Source: Taxillus chinensis (lineage: Eukaryota > Streptophyta > Magnoliopsida > Santalales > Loranthaceae). Taken from it: a stretch of DNA of 64,000 nucleotides. The notes beneath the pieces are model-generated. The model saw only the letters and a list, made by a program, of their open reading frames with translations. It did no database searches and had not been told where the DNA came from. This document shows, in pieces, positions 49,129-61,335 of the stretch. The stretch covers positions 45,222,284 to 45,286,283 of the forward strand of contig CM042091.1 of NCBI GenBank assembly GCA_023512835.1. The letters are read 5' to 3'. Numbering within the stretch: position 1 is the stretch's first letter; each line of letters starts with the position of its first letter. Both the position numbers and the translations under genes were made by a program.

Positions 49129-49515
49129 TGTCACGGACCAAGGCTTATCCTAGCATACTTAGGCTATTTTGGGGTGTTTCCTCCTTGTAAAGTATTGTAA
49201 CTTAGCTTATAGAGTAAGTTGTAGAGATTTTAGATTTCGATCATATATGAAGTCTCCTGGTGTCACTTGCCAGAAAAGTGTTAACATCTATATGTAGGGG
49301 AGTGATATTGTAAAGCTTTCAAGCAATCAATACAATCATTTGTTGCCTTCGTTCAATCGTTTTTCCGCTAAATGCTTCCCTAGACAATTGCTTTACAACG
49401 TATCGATGGGTTCCGATCCAAATATGATGAGTTAGGTTGACCTAGCGTTCCTTCGTACGGGTGGAAACTAGGTGTCGCACGGGTTAAGCTCGCTATAAAG
49501 GCTGACCCCGTGACA
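49129..49515 (+). repeat. 5' LTR of the chromovirus
   Basis: The 387-bp repeat starts TGTCACGGACC and ends CCCCGTGACA, with the terminal 8 bases inverted exactly. The primer site TGGTATCAAAGC follows at 49518-49529 (tRNA-Met type, one change). Both LTR ends and the sequence up to the primer site are almost the same as in the TRIM at 36479. Confidence 0.85.
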
Positions 49516-49689
49516 AGTGGTATCAAAGCACGGTTTGGTGCTAAGTTTGGTGGAACAATCGAAAGCTTCGAGACGGTGCAAAATGACAAATGAAGGATCT
49601 GTTGTCATTAGTGGTGGCAACCATGAAGGCCGCGACAAGGAGCACCACGCTAAGGAACGGAGGAGAGATAAGTCCGTTTCGAGGGAAAC

Positions 49690-50470
49690 ATGTCGGAGGG
49701 TGAGGAAAGCTTTGGGAGGATGCAAGGGCTTCTCAACTCCGTTATGAATGACATGAACTCTCGGTTCGACGGCCTGAAGGACACTCTCACATCCCAAATC
49801 CTGGCGATGCAGGAGGAAATCAAAGAGATCAAGGCGGATTGGTCTTTATACAAGATGGCGGTCACCCAAGGTGGCGGTGGCGGCCATTCCAGGCTCCAAA
49901 ATCGACGTGCCAAAGCCTAAGACCTATGCTAGGTCGAGGAATGCGAGGGAGTTAGACAACTTCCTCTGGACCATGGAGCGAGACTTCGATGCCTTGAACA
50001 TTGTTGATGAGGCAAAGAAGGTGAAGACCGCTCCACTATACTTAGTCGATTCGGCTATGGTGTGGTGGAGGCGACGATATGCCGACAAGGAGTGTGGCCT
50101 ATGTATCATTGACAACTGGGCAGATTTCAAGCGGGAGATCAAGGCCCAATTCTATTCCCAGAATGTGGAAGACGAGTCCCAGGTGAAACTTCGGTGCCTT
50201 ACCCACAAAGGCACGGTGCGGGAGTATGTCCGTGAATTTTCCAAGCTGATATTGGAGATCCCAGATATGTCCATGAAGGATTCATTATTTTCCTTCATGG
50301 ACGGATTGCAACAATGGGCGAAGTTGGAGGCTGCGGCGGAGGAATGTGCAGGACCTGGCATCGGCCATGGCGGTGGACGAATCACTTATCGAATACAAGA
50401 AGCCAAAGAAGGCCACTAGCTCTTCATTGACTTCCAAGGCAAACAGGTTCCACAAGGAGAAACGTGGGGG
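49690..50470 (+). pseudogene. gag of the chromovirus
   Basis: A coiled-coil-like N-terminus (MNDMNSRFDGLKDTLTSQ) is followed by the retrotransposon gag core: a 'R.ARELDNFLWTMERDFDAL' block, 'TAPLYLVDSAMVWWRRRYAD', 'REIKAQFYSQ', 'VREYVREFSKLILEIPDM' and 'SFMDGLQQWAKLE'. Frame changes lie near 49880 and 50330-50420. The zinc knuckle CFLCEGPHKAFRC follows at about 50578-50616. Gag would build the particle and bind RNA; the reading frame is broken. Confidence 0.8.
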
Positions 50471-50499
50471 GAGACAACCGAAGTGAAGGAAAAGGGAGA

Positions 50500-52845
50500 C
50501 CCTTCCAACCGTCTAAGGACTTTCGCCCAAAACATTTCGCAAATAGTTCTAAGGACGGGGAGAAGCCAAGGATCTCTTGTTTCCTTTGTGAAGGCCCTCA
50601 CAAGGCATTCCGATGCCCGAAGTGCTCCAAGCTCTCCGCGATGATCAACGAAGACGAAGGGGAAGGATGTGAGGGATCCACGACTTGGTTCCTTGTAACT
50701 CCTCAATGCAATCAAGGCGAAGGTGGAGGTGCCACTATCCGAAAGACAAAAGGGGAGCATGTATGTGCTCGTTAAGGCCAACAACCTTGAAACTAAGCCC
50801 TTGGTGGATACGTGTGTGACCAACAACTTCATCAAGGTGGAAGAAGCTCGTAGACCGGGAATAGTCTACAAGGAAGAGAAGTGGCTGGTCAAGGCGGTGA
50901 ACTCTAGTGCCATGGTGAAGGAAGAACGCCCAAGTGTTGGGGAGGAGCCCCCAACTGAAGTAAAGACGGTCCTTGAAGAGTTTGGGGACGTTATGCCACC
51001 CGAACTCCCCAAACAACTTCCGTTGAAGCGCGAGGTGGACCACAAGATCGAGTTGGAGGCCGGTGCAAGGCCTTTGCTACGGTGCCCTATTAGATGGCAC
51101 CTCCGGAGGTGGAGGAACCCGGAAACAACTGAAGGACTTATTGGATGCCGGGTTCATTCGTCCATCCAAAGTGCCATTTGGAGCACCGGTGTTGTTCCAA
51201 AAGAAGCACGATGGGTCAATACGGCTATGCATTGACTATAGGGCGCCGAACAAGATAACAATGAAGAACAGCTACCCCATTCCACTCATATCCGACCTCT
51301 TTGATCAACTTGGTGTTGCGAGATGGTTCTCAAAGCTAGACTTGCGGTCGGGATATTGACAAGTGCGGATAGCCGAAGGTGATGAGGCAAAGACGGCATG
51401 CGTCACAAGATATGGCTCTTACGAGTTCTTGGTGATGCCCTTTGGCCTCACAAACGCCCTGCTACATTCGTACATTGATGAACCGGATCTTCTAACCATA
51501 CTTGGATAGATTCATGGTGGTGTACCTTGATGACATTGTCGTCTACAACAAGACCTTGGAGGAGCACAAGGCACACCTACAACGGGTTTTCCAAATCTTA
51601 AGGGAGAACCAACTCTTTGTGAAGAAGGAAAAATATGACTTTGCGAAGAAGGAGGTGCCCTTCTTGGGTCACATCATTTGCGGCGGCAAACTAAAGATGG
51701 ATAACAAGAAAGTGTTAGCCATCAAGGAATGGGAGACGCCCAAGAAAGTCCCTGAAATGTGTTCCTTCCTTGGCTTGGTGAACTACTATAGAAGATTCAT
51801 CCGCGACTATTCCCACATTGCCGCACCCTTGACGGAACTATTGAAGAAGAACAAGACTTGGGTGTGGGATGATGCTTGCCGAGAGGCATTCGAGAAGTTG
51901 AAGCAAGCTGTGACAAATGGACTGGTGATGGCACTGCCGGACCATACAAAGCCTTATGAAGTTCACACGGATGCTTCAGACTTTGCCATCAGTGGAGTTC
52001 TAATGCAGGAGGGGCACCCTATTGCATATGAAAGCCGAAAACCCAATGGCACCGAACGAAGGTATGCGGTGCATGAAAAGGAGATGATGGCAGTTATGCA
52101 TTGCCTTCGAGTGTGGAGGCATTACTTGCTGGGGTCTAAGTTCGTAGTGAAGACAGACAACATTGCTACGAGTTATTTCCTAACTCAAAGGAACTTAACT
52201 CCGAAGCAAGCACGATGGCAAGGACTCCTAGCGAAATTCGACTTTGTCCTCGAGTACAAACCGGGCACAAATAATGTGGTGGCCGATGCACTAAGTCAGA
52301 AGGCAGAACTTGCAGCCATTAGCCAACCACAATTCCCCCTGGTGGACAAACCGAAGGAAGGAATGGAGCACAATCCATTAGCCAAGTCCTTGGTGGAATG
52401 CGTCAAAACCGGGAAGACGTGGCGGTTTTGGCTAAGGGATAACTTGCTACATACTCGAGGGGAACGGGTGTACATCCTTAAATGGGGAAGTTTGAGGAGA
52501 GATATCCTCAAAGAATGTCATGACTCACGGTGGGCTGGCCATCCCGGATTCGATCGTACCTTGGCGTTGGTGGAATGGAGGTACTGCTGGCCTCAACTTT
52601 ACGAGGACGTCCAAGTGTACGTGAGGACTTGTCTTGTGTGCCAACAAGACAAGATAGAGAATCGGCAATCGGCGGGATTGTTAGAACCTTTGCCTACCCC
52701 GAAAAGACCTTGGGAGAGTGTCTCTATGGACTTCATTGTTTACCTCCCAAGATCCGAAGGATGCGGCATGATCATTGTGGTAGTCAACCGATTCTCTAAG
52801 TATAGAGTTTTCATTCCATCTCCAAAGGATCGCATGGCGAGATGA
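50500..52845 (+). pseudogene. Protease, RT, RNase H and integrase N-terminus of the chromovirus
   Basis: The protease site reads LVDTC (codons about 50804-50815) where LVDTG is usual. RT starts with [13 protein letters not shown] and [31 protein letters not shown], and has SKLDLRSGY followed by TGA at 51357-51359 where W is expected. After a frame change near 51465 a long open stretch (51502-52845) carries VVYLDDIVVY (intact catalytic aspartates), LGLVNYYRRFI, RNase H (VHTDASDFAISGVLMQ, TDNIATSYF, GTNNVVADALS) and the integrase zinc-binding region (H...H...C..C). A frame change near 52840 ends it. Confidence 0.85.
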
Positions 52846-53717
52846 CACGGCCCGACTATTCTTCAAGTACGTGGTGAAGTACTGGGGCATTCCAAAGACA
52901 ATCATGAGCAATCGGGACTCACGATTTATTGGACGGTTTTGGACCGAACGTTCCAGATAATGGGTTCGGACTTAAACTTTTCAACAAGTTTCCACCCGCA
53001 AACAGACGGCCAAACCGAACGTGTCAATGGCTTATTGGAGTCATGTTCGAGGCACTACGTGAGTGCCAACCAAAGAGATTGGGCCAAGTTGTTGGACATA
53101 GCCCAATTCTCATATAACTTGCGTAAGAAGAGCGAGTCCACGAACGAGAGTCCGTTCGAACTCGCAATCGGGCAAGCAACCATTGACGCCCACTTCCATC
53201 ATTCGGGGGTACACTCGAAAGAGCCCCGCGGCGTTCAAGTTTGCAAAAGGATGGCATGAACAGACGGATCTGGCCAAGGTATACTTGCACAAAGCGGCGA
53301 AGAAGATGAAGAAGTGGGCGGATCAACAAAGGAGGCCCTTGGAATTTCAGGTAGGAGACATGGTGATGCTCAAACTCCTTCCGCGCCAAACCAAAGCACT
53401 TAGGCAGTTACAAAAGGGTTTGGTGCGCCGATATGAGGGGCATTTCAAAGTACTTAAGAGAGTTGGGAAGGTCTCATACAAACCGGACCTCCCGACTAGC
53501 TTACAAAAGCATCCGGTGTTCTACGTTAGTTTGCTCAAGCCTTACCATGAAGACTTGGAAGATACGAGCAAAAAGTGGCGGTGTGGACACCAACGGCATC
53601 AACAGGCAAGACCTATGACAAAGAGATAGAGAAAATCCATTCTCGTAGAGTTGTGCCAAGAAGAGGCGTAGATCTAAGCCGGGTGGAGTACTACCTCCAA
53701 TGGAAGAACAAGCCAAC
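52846..53717 (+). pseudogene. Integrase core/C-terminus and truncated chromodomain
   Basis: The core continues with WGIPKTIMSNRDSRF and the block HPQTDGQTERVN holding the catalytic glutamate. After further frame changes (about 52935, 53215 and 53575) there is a C-terminal module (FQVGDMVMLKL, VRRYEGHFKVLKRVGKVSY, HPVFYVSLLKPY). The beginning of a chromodomain follows (IEKIHSRRV, RGVD, YYLQWKNKP) and stops where the Athila-like LTR begins. Chromodomains direct integration to marked chromatin. Confidence 0.8.
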
Positions 53718-55236
53718 CGATAACGTGCATTTATGCCGTTATCCTAGACCTTATATAGGGTGTTTTAGCGTATGTTTTGTACCTATTTGCATGTTATTTT
53801 CCACATATTTGCTCTAACCCCTGGGAAGACCCTGTTTGGTGTATAGTGGTACTTTTTGAGTGTTCTTGGCAGGTTTTGGAGCAACCTTTTCCCACACACT
53901 TTGGCTAGATCACTCCATCAACTCACAAGAAAGCTATAGGAAGAAGATGGAAGCAAAATGAAGGCAAAATCAAGGTGCACGTGAAAAGCCTTCTCATGTG
54001 CATTCTCACGTGCAAGGATTTTATTGCATAGATGCCTTCTACAACTCAAGAGGAAGCTTTGGAGCAAATTTGAGTCAAATTGGAGCGCACGTGAAAAGGG
54101 TCTTTTCACGTGCATTCTCACGTGCAAGCATTTTTGCGCTCCAAATGATGTGTTTTGTTGTTTTAATCATTTTTCTATAAAGAACCGAGGTCAAATTTGG
54201 TATAGTTTGAGTTTTATTTCGCCTAGAACGTCGATTAGTGTCACTAACCAAAACGACGTCGTTTTGGTTGCGACCACATTTATATTTAGGGCACACCTTT
54301 TGTAACCCTAATTTGGCCCACTAAATCCTATAAATAGGGGTCTTTGGAGGCATTGTAAATCATCTTGAGTGGGAGAATCTGATCTGAGTTCTGAAAAGAG
54401 CTATAGCCATTGCTAAAAGATCGGATTGTCCTTAGCAAGGAGTGAGTTTGGGCGTGACGCCGGAGTCTTTGGAGGCCGGAGTCCTGGTTCATCTTGGGGT
54501 CTTCCTTTATTGTCCTGGTACCGTAATCATGTTCTTTCCTATGATTGTTATTGTTTTTGTCATGATTATGGAGTAGTCTTGTTAGTCTAGGGGAGCAATG
54601 TAGCCCCCAATAAATTGTAGTCAATTTGGTTATGGTTGTTCAATAAAATAGAATTCAGGTTCTTGTTTAATTCACTTGCTTGAATGGAAATGCCTAGTTT
54701 ATGCATAATTAGGTAATCTTAGCCCTTGTCTAGGGTGGAACACTAGTGAATTAGATTTAATATTGCATGATGGACCAAGTCTGCAACTATTAGATTGTTT
54801 ATCTACCTTGATCACTTTTATTCACATGGACCAAATGGGATAAAAGCCTTAAATCTATCTTAGCATGGACCAAATGTAAGATAGGTAGGAGATAATCAAC
54901 ATGAACGTGAACTAGAACATCAATCAAGAACAAGAGCCATAACCTGGACTATTACAATCGATTGGGTGGTAAACATTGTGACCCTAGATCCTTAATCACC
55001 GAAATTTCTATACCAATAGCTTGCCAACTTTCTGATTTAATCACCTTTCGTTTACATTATTTGTCCAACAAAAATCAATTGTCCAGACATAAAAACAACT
55101 TGTTAGCTTAGTGCTTGCCGCTTAACAGCATAGCTACCTCCCTGTGGGTTCGACAACCGGAGTCTTAATACTCCATTTTATTACTTGACGAGTGCACTTG
55201 CGTTGCAAAACCTATAGACACAATTTATACGTGTCA
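53718..55236 (+). repeat. 5' LTR of the Athila-like element
   Basis: The start is near GATAACGTGCATTTATGCC, directly after the chromodomain is broken off, and the end is TTTATACGTGTCA before the primer site; the ends pair imperfectly. The exact first base is uncertain within about 10 bp. The LTR contains two palindromic CACGTG repeats (53974-54018 and 54085-54129), a perfect 24-bp palindrome around GACGTC (54246-54269) and the TATA box TATAAATA (54329-54336). These define a promoter-like order in the U3 part. Confidence 0.78.
53974..54129 (+). promoter_or_regulatory. Paired CACGTG palindromes in the Athila-like LTR
   Basis: Two units of about 45 bp, about 111 bp apart, read GCACGTGAAAAG, a short spacer, CTTTTCACGTGCA (first unit CTTCTCATGTGCA), then TCTCACGTGCAAG. 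CACGTG is the G-box core bound by plant bZIP and bHLH factors. They lie 200-350 bp upstream of the LTR TATA box. Confidence 0.7.
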
Positions 55237-55241
55237 AGTTT

Positions 55242-55259
55242 TTGGCGCCGTTGCCGGGA
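55242..55259 (+). promoter_or_regulatory. Primer binding site, tRNA-Asp type
   Basis: TTGGCGCCGTTGCCGGGA matches the primer site usual for Athila-type elements and lies five bases after the LTR end. Confidence 0.8.
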
Positions 55260-55425
55260 GGCAAGCCAAACGTTGTTAGGACTAAGTGACATTAGGTGCT
55301 TAAGTTTATTTGTGATCTGGAATTTTATTTTCTTGTAACTTTGCTAGTACGGTGTTACCTGGTATCTTTTTGTTTTTGCTACGTTGCAGGGGTGCACCCT
55401 AGGTGTTTGAGAAAATTCCTCGTGT

Positions 55426-56774
55426 ATGCGTCACACCAGGGGTGAGGTCATACGATCCCGAAATCGAACGGACATTGCGTGAGCAGCGAGAGCTCAGAGG
55501 GTATTATGCTGGTGAATAGCAGTTGGAAGGCTTACATACCTTGTGTGAAGAAATCATGGCTGAAAACAGAGCAAGGGAAGATCGGGGACACAACGGCCAA
55601 GGCGGTTATCACCGAGGACCTTCATGGACTATGCTAGACCTGTCTTATCAGATGAGTATTCAGGCATTAGAAGGGTGCCAGTCCAAGCAAACAACTTCGA
55701 GCTGAAGCCTGGCTACTACAAATGGTTGGGCAAGATGCATTCGAGGCTCGGCACTAGATGATCCACACAACCATCTAGCGCGATTCTTGCAAATTTGCGA
55801 CACCATCAAAATTAATGGAGTCTCGGATGATGCCATTAAGTTGCGACTCTTCCCATTTTCCCTGAAGGACCGAGCTCTTGGTTGGTTCCAGTCCTACCTG
55901 TGGCAAGCATACACACATGGGACCAAATGGTGGAGAAGTTTCTCTCCAAGTACTTTCCACCAACAAGAGTTATTCATTTAAGGAGCCAAATAAATCAATT
56001 CACCCAAGCACGGTGATGAGTCGCTATACGAGGCCTGGGAGCGATTCAAAGACTTGGTTAGGAGGTGTCCTAATCATGGCAGCCAGAATGGTTACAAGTT
56101 GAATCTTTTTATGCAGGTCCGCATGCAAATACAAGGAGCATGATAGATGCAGCCGCTGGAGGAGCGTTCATGATGATGGAGCCTTCTGCAGCAGTAGAGC
56201 TTATAAAGAGAATGGCGTTGTCCAACCGCCAATGGTCTAATGACAGACGCCTGAGAGCGAGCCGGTGGGCTGCGATATCAAATTCATCAAATTCAACTCG
56301 GTTCGATGAGTTGACAAGGAAGATGGAGTTCCCGACGAGCAAATGTCGGTGATGGCTGTTCGCATGGAGGGCGAACCGAACAACCCAAGGCGACTATCGA
56401 AGATCTTTCTGCAGCCCAGCCTATACGAAGAAGCCCAATATGTTAGGAATCGAGGTGGAGGATTTCAGCGACAATTTCGGAATCCAAACCAGTACCAGAA
56501 TCCTCCTCGGCCCAACAACTTCCCAGAATCAAGGAGGACCTCACCAATTTCAACAACGGCCTTACTTATGGCCAAGGCGAATAACGTCTCACTCATCGGA
56601 GCAACACAAGATGGAGAACATTCTCAGCCACAACTTCCTCCCTGGGTTCCAGAAGATGCCTCAACGAAGGAGGAAGACAAAGAGAAGGCAAAGGATGAAG
56701 AGATGCGGAACTTCTTTTATCAATTTGCTAAGCAAGCAACCGACAGAATGAGTAAGGGGGGAAACGAGGATTGA
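55426..56774 (+). pseudogene. gag of the Athila-like element
   Basis: From the ATG at 55426 several frames together hold an Athila-type gag: an arginine-rich start, DPHNHLARFLQICDTIK, DAIKLRLFPFSLKDRALGW, the IDAAAGGAFM block and EMASN-like text, then a glutamine/asparagine/proline-rich tail with frame changes and stops. Frame changes lie at about 55480, 55740, 55890, 56010, 56110 and 56400. No zinc knuckle is clear, as is usual for Athila. Confidence 0.75.
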
Positions 56775-56799
56775 GTCCCTTACCACTTCTGTCCAGGAT

Positions 56800-57790
56800 C
56801 TTGGGGCTGCCATGAAGAATATAGAGGCAGATTGACCGGCTAGCAAATGCGGTTAGGCCATCTTCATCAAACACTTTTCCTAGCAATACGGAGGTCAACC
56901 CAAGGGAGCAATGCAAAGCTATAATGCTTCGAAGTGGGAAAGAACTACCAGCTGGAGAGAAGAAAATCAAGCCAACCAAGGAGGAGTCGGAACAGCATGC
57001 CCAGGAGGAAGCTAAAGAAGGAGATCTCGAGCAACATAAGGACCAGAAGGAAAAGGTGAGGAGTAGTCAACCGACAATCCGTCGCCTGAAGTTAGCTCTC
57101 CCGTTCCGTATAAACCTCCTATGTCGTATCCTCAAAGGCTGAGGAAACAGAAATTAGATGCTCGGTTCGAAATTCTTAAATGTATTCAAAAAACTGGAGG
57201 TGAACATCCCATTCATAGAAGCCTTGGAACAGATGCCTGGCTATGTCAAATTTTTAAAGGATCTATTGTCCAAGAGGAGAAGCTACACTGATTGTGAGAT
57301 AGTGGCTCTCACAAATGACATCGATGCGGTGGTGCAAGACAAGCTACCGCCCAAGCTTAAAGATCCGGGTAGTTTCACGTTGACCTGTACCATTGGCACC
57401 TCACAATTGGAGCAAGCCCTATGTGATTTAGGGGCGAGTATAAATCTGATGCCAATGTCCATCTATCAGCGACCGGGCTTGACTAGAATAAAGCCTACTT
57501 CCATATCTTTACAATTTGCTTGATCGATCGATAGGAAAGCCGGCGGGCATTATTGAAGATGTTTTAATCAAGGTGGATCGCTTTATCTTCCTAGTGGACT
57601 TTGTTGTTTTGGAAATGGAAGAAGATAAAGGAGTCCAATTGATTCTTGGAAGGCCATTCGAGTACCTGGAAGGGCCTTGATCGATGTAAACTCGGGGGAG
57701 TTGACGCTGCGCGTGGATGAAGACGCAGTGGTGTTCAACATGGAGCATTCGATGCGCAAGGCAAATGATCATTCCAGCTGTTATTAGATT
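56800..57790 (+). pseudogene. Protease region of the Athila-like element
   Basis: A lysine/glutamate-rich linker (56924-57140) leads to the block LEVNIPFIEALEQMPGY and KFLKDLLSKRR, typical before Athila protease. The active-site motif CDLGASINLMP follows at about 57422-57454. A frame change near 57520 separates the rest (VDFVVLEMEED, ILGRPF). Stops and frame changes make it inactive. Confidence 0.75.
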
Positions 57791-57799
57791 GATCAGATT

Positions 57800-59165
57800 G
57801 CTGAATTCGTGGACAGCTACTTCGAAGAGAGCTTGATCACCGCAAGCTTAGATCACGAGTTGCAGCAAGTGGATTTTGCGGAGGTGGAACCGGAAGAGAC
57901 TTATGAAGTCTCGAAAGAACGAACCGAGCAAAGAGACCTTCCTCAACCGAATCCTCGGCAATCACGGAACCCTTGCCGGTCCTGAAGCAACTCCCGAACA
58001 TTTGAGGTACAAGTTTTTGGATACACAAGGGCGTTACCCCGTGATGATAGTAGGCTGCGTCCTTAACAGTAGAAGAAATCGGACAGCTACTAGAAGTCTT
58101 ACGAGAGCATAAGCAGCCCTGGGGTGGTCTCCTGGATGATATAAAAGGTATAAGTCCAGCGGTCCGCATGCACAAGATACTGATGGAGGAGTCTTATACT
58201 CCTACCGTAGAGCGCCAACGCAGGCTCAATCCTGCAATGAAGGAAGTCGTTGGCAAGGAGATTCTGAAGTGGAGGAAAGCGGGCATCATATATGTCATTT
58301 CGAGATAGCTCCTGGGTTAGTCCAGGACAAGTGGTTCCCAAGAAGGGCGGCATGACAGGTGATACGCAATGAGAAGAACGAGCTTATTCCATCCCGCACG
58401 GTGACCGGGTGGCGCGTGTGCATTGATTACCGCAAGCTGAATAAAGCCACGCGTAAGGACCACTTTCCGTTACCTTTCACCGATCAAATGCTAGATTAGT
58501 TAGCTGGCTACCCGTATTATTGTTTTCTTGGATGGATATTCTGGATACAACCAGGATAGCGATTGCCCTGGAGGATCAAGAGAAGACTACATTCACGTGC
58601 CCTTTTGGCACGTATGCTTTCAGGCGTATGCCATTTGGTCTCTGCAACGACCTTGCTACCTTCCAAGAGGTGTATGATGGCCATTTTTCAAGGGTTGGTG
58701 AAGGACATTATGGAAGTCTTTATGGATGACTTCTCGGTATTTGGTTCAACTTTTTCCATCTGCCTCGAAATCTGGAAACCGTGTTAGTCCGATGCAAAGA
58801 AAAGAACTTGGTCTTGAACCGGGAGAAGTGTCACTTCATGGTCAAGGAAGGAGTCATCCTTGGGCATAGAGTGTCCTGGACTGGGTTGGAAGTAGATAGA
58901 GCAAAGATCTCCACCATTGAGAGTCTACCTCCTCCTACTAATGTGAAGGGCATCCGGAGCTTCCTGGGTCATGCAGGGTTTTATCGGCGGTTCATCAAAG
59001 ATTTCTCAAAAATTGCCAAGCCCGTAAGCATGCTTTTAGAGAAGGATGGTCCTTTCATATTTTTGGAAGACCGCCTTCAGGCCTTTACGAGCTTGAAAGA
59101 GAAGCTCGGTTCAAAGACCGGTGATAGTAGCTCCCAGACCGGTCGCAACCCTTTGAGTGATGTGT
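57800..59165 (+). pseudogene. Reverse transcriptase of the Athila-like element
   Basis: Fragments in alternating frames show WRVCIDYRKLNKAT and KDHFPLPF (about 58410-58475), YAFRRMPFGLCN, the catalytic loop FMDDFSVFG (about 58720-58746) and FLGHAGFYRRFIKDFSKIAKP. Frame changes near 58300, 58500, 58640 and 58775 and a stop at 58497 are visible. The catalytic aspartates survive although the frame does not. Confidence 0.8.
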
Positions 59166-59545
59166 GATGCGAGTGACTTTGCGATCGGAGCGGTGCTTGG
59201 GCAGAAACGGGACAAAGTTTTCAGGGAAATATATTATGCTAGTCGCACACTCAATGAGGCCCAGCTCAATTACACCACTACGAGAGAAAGAGTTACTTGT
59301 CGTGGTATTTGCGTGTGATAAGTTTCGGTCATATCTTTTGGGCACTAAGGTCATTGTCTATACCGACCACGCGCCTTGCGATACTTGTTCAGCAAGAAGG
59401 ATGCGAAACCCAGGTTGATCAGATGGGTTTTGTTACTCCAAGAGTTTGATCTGGAGATTAAAGACTTGAAGGGGACTTCCAACACTTGTGGCGGACCATT
59501 TGTCAAGGCTGGAGTTAAGGGACGGTAGTACTCAAGGTCCTACTA
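59166..59545 (+). pseudogene. RNase H of the Athila-like element
   Basis: A 'CDASDFAIGAVLGQ' block (about 59160-59205), 'TTREKELLVVVFA' and '[17 protein letters not shown]' are seen in changing frames. The end with '[13 protein letters not shown]' lies near 59450-59485. Several one-base shifts are present. Confidence 0.75.
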
Positions 59546-59579
59546 TTTCGACACCTTCCCTGATGAGCAGCTCTTTGTA

Positions 59580-60878
59580 GCTGAAGCAAAGACGCCATGG
59601 TTTGTTGATATAGTGAACTACCATGCATGTGACTATGTACCTACAGAGTTTACTTATCAGGAAAAGAAGAGGTTCCTCTTTAATGCAAGAAGATACATTT
59701 GGGATGAGCCTGTTCTATACAGGCAATGTGCTGATCAGATCATCAGAAAATGTGTGCCAGAAGAGGAAGTGGACAGCATATTGAAGCATTGTCATTCATC
59801 TGACTATGCTGGCCATTTAGGAGTGCAGAGAACGGTGGCAAAGATCCTACAAAGCGGGTTTTACTGGCCAACCATGTTTACAGACACATACACCTTTGTT
59901 AAGTCATGTGATCAGTGTCAACGAACAGGAGGGATTACAAGGAAGCAAGAGATGCCCCAAACTGGCATTATGCCAGTCGAACTTTTGACATATGGGGAAT
60001 CGATTTCATGGGACCTTTCCCACCATCGGATGGATTTTCTTACATCCTTCTGGCTGTTGACTACCTCTCAAAGTGGGTTGAAGCTATACCCACTAGGAAG
60101 AATGATGCTCAAGTGGTTACCAAGTTCCTTCGTCGCAACATATTCAGCCGGTTTGGAACACCGAGAGCAATTATTAGTGATGAAGGGAGTCACTTCCGCA
60201 ATAAACTTTTCGACAAGCTCTTAAACAAATATGGAGTTCAACATAGGCACACCTTAGCCTATCATCCACAAGCAAACGGTCAAGCTGAATTTTCCAACCG
60301 TGAGATCAAGCACATTTTGGAAAAGACAAGTGGGAGGCAACCGAAAAGATTGGGCTCTAAAACTCGATGAGGCGTTATGGGCTTATCGCACAGCATTCAA
60401 AACGCCCATTGGAATGTCTCCTTATCGCCCATCGTACGGAAAGGCCTGCCACTTGCCCGTTGAATTGGAACACAAGGCATTTTGGGCGGTTAAAAAGCTT
60501 AATATGGATCCCAATGTTCTTTGCTGAACTACGATTGCACCAACTAAATGAGTTGGAGGAATTTCGCTTCAATGGCTATGAGAGTGTGAAGTTGTACAAG
60601 GAGAGGTCTAAGCTCAGACATGACAAGAAGATCAGCCCCTCTCTTGTTGAACCAGGCGGAAGGTGCTTCTCTTTAATTCCGGACTTAAACTCTTCCCTGG
60701 GAAGCTACGATCTAAATGGATGGGGCCTTTCAACGTTACAAAGGTTTTTCCATATGGCGGTGTTGAACTCCAATCAACCTCTGGACAAATATTCAAAGTA
60801 AATGGTCAGTGTGTGAAGCCATACTACATGCAGGAACATGTTAAGGAGGTTGATCATTTCACTCTGAGCACAACTTGA
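59580..60878 (+). pseudogene. Integrase of the Athila-like element
   Basis: A long open part (59613-59950) covers a tail of RNase H linker and the zinc-binding region ([20 protein letters not shown]). The core follows in another frame (59915-60370), with [18 protein letters not shown] and [10 protein letters not shown] giving the three acidic residues, all kept. Frame changes at about 59950, 60335 and 60520 divide the rest, which ends with a [15 protein letters not shown] terminus and the stop at 60876-60878. Confidence 0.82.
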
Positions 60879-61335
60879 CAGCGGAGACGGTCAAGCTAAA
60901 GACCTAAACTCAGCGCTTCATGGGAGGCAACCCATGGTGATTTCTCTTCCTTTTTATTTTATTTTATTTTATTGGGATATTGTTATTGTGTGCTTTAACC
61001 CATAGTCTGTAGGGAGTGCATATCTGTTTTGTTTTAACTTTTATTTGCAGCATTTGAACCGGGGCCTAGGCCCAAAATTCCTTGATGGAGCTTCTTTATA
61101 CTTGGGCTTACTTGGGCCTGTGTATCGAACTTCAACTAAATTTTCTCAGGCCCACCTCCAAGCTCAGTTGAATTAAATCAGAGGGGCCCACTCCAATCTA
61201 TTGCCAAACCAAGGAGATGAAGTTATGGATTATATGATGGTATTTTGGGCCCACTAACTGACACGTTTTTGTCCTTGGGAGATGGGCTACTAGTCTGTCA
61301 AATTTCAACAATATTAGGCTTCATTTAGGGTGTCA
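60879..61335 (+). other. Non-coding region after pol in the Athila-like element
   Basis: It opens with AAGACCTAAACTCAGCGCTTC and then ATGGGAGGCAACCCATG, phrases well conserved after pol in plant Athila elements. The GGGAGGCAACCC part can form a small stem. After a T-rich block the sequence has many 'gggccc'-rich phrases. No coding region is seen. Confidence 0.6.

Larger units (their letters stand above)
49129..53717 (+). mobile_element. Chromovirus (Ty3/gypsy with chromodomain), 5' part
   Basis: 5' LTR, Met primer site, gag, protease, RT, RNase H, integrase and the beginning of a chromodomain are present in order. It is inserted in the 3' LTR of the Tat/Ogre-like element and is itself cut in the chromodomain by the Athila-like element. 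Its 3' LTR is not in the window. The gag and RT sequences are of the kind common in plant chromoviruses, possibly Galadriel or Reina; the clade is not settled. Confidence 0.85.
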
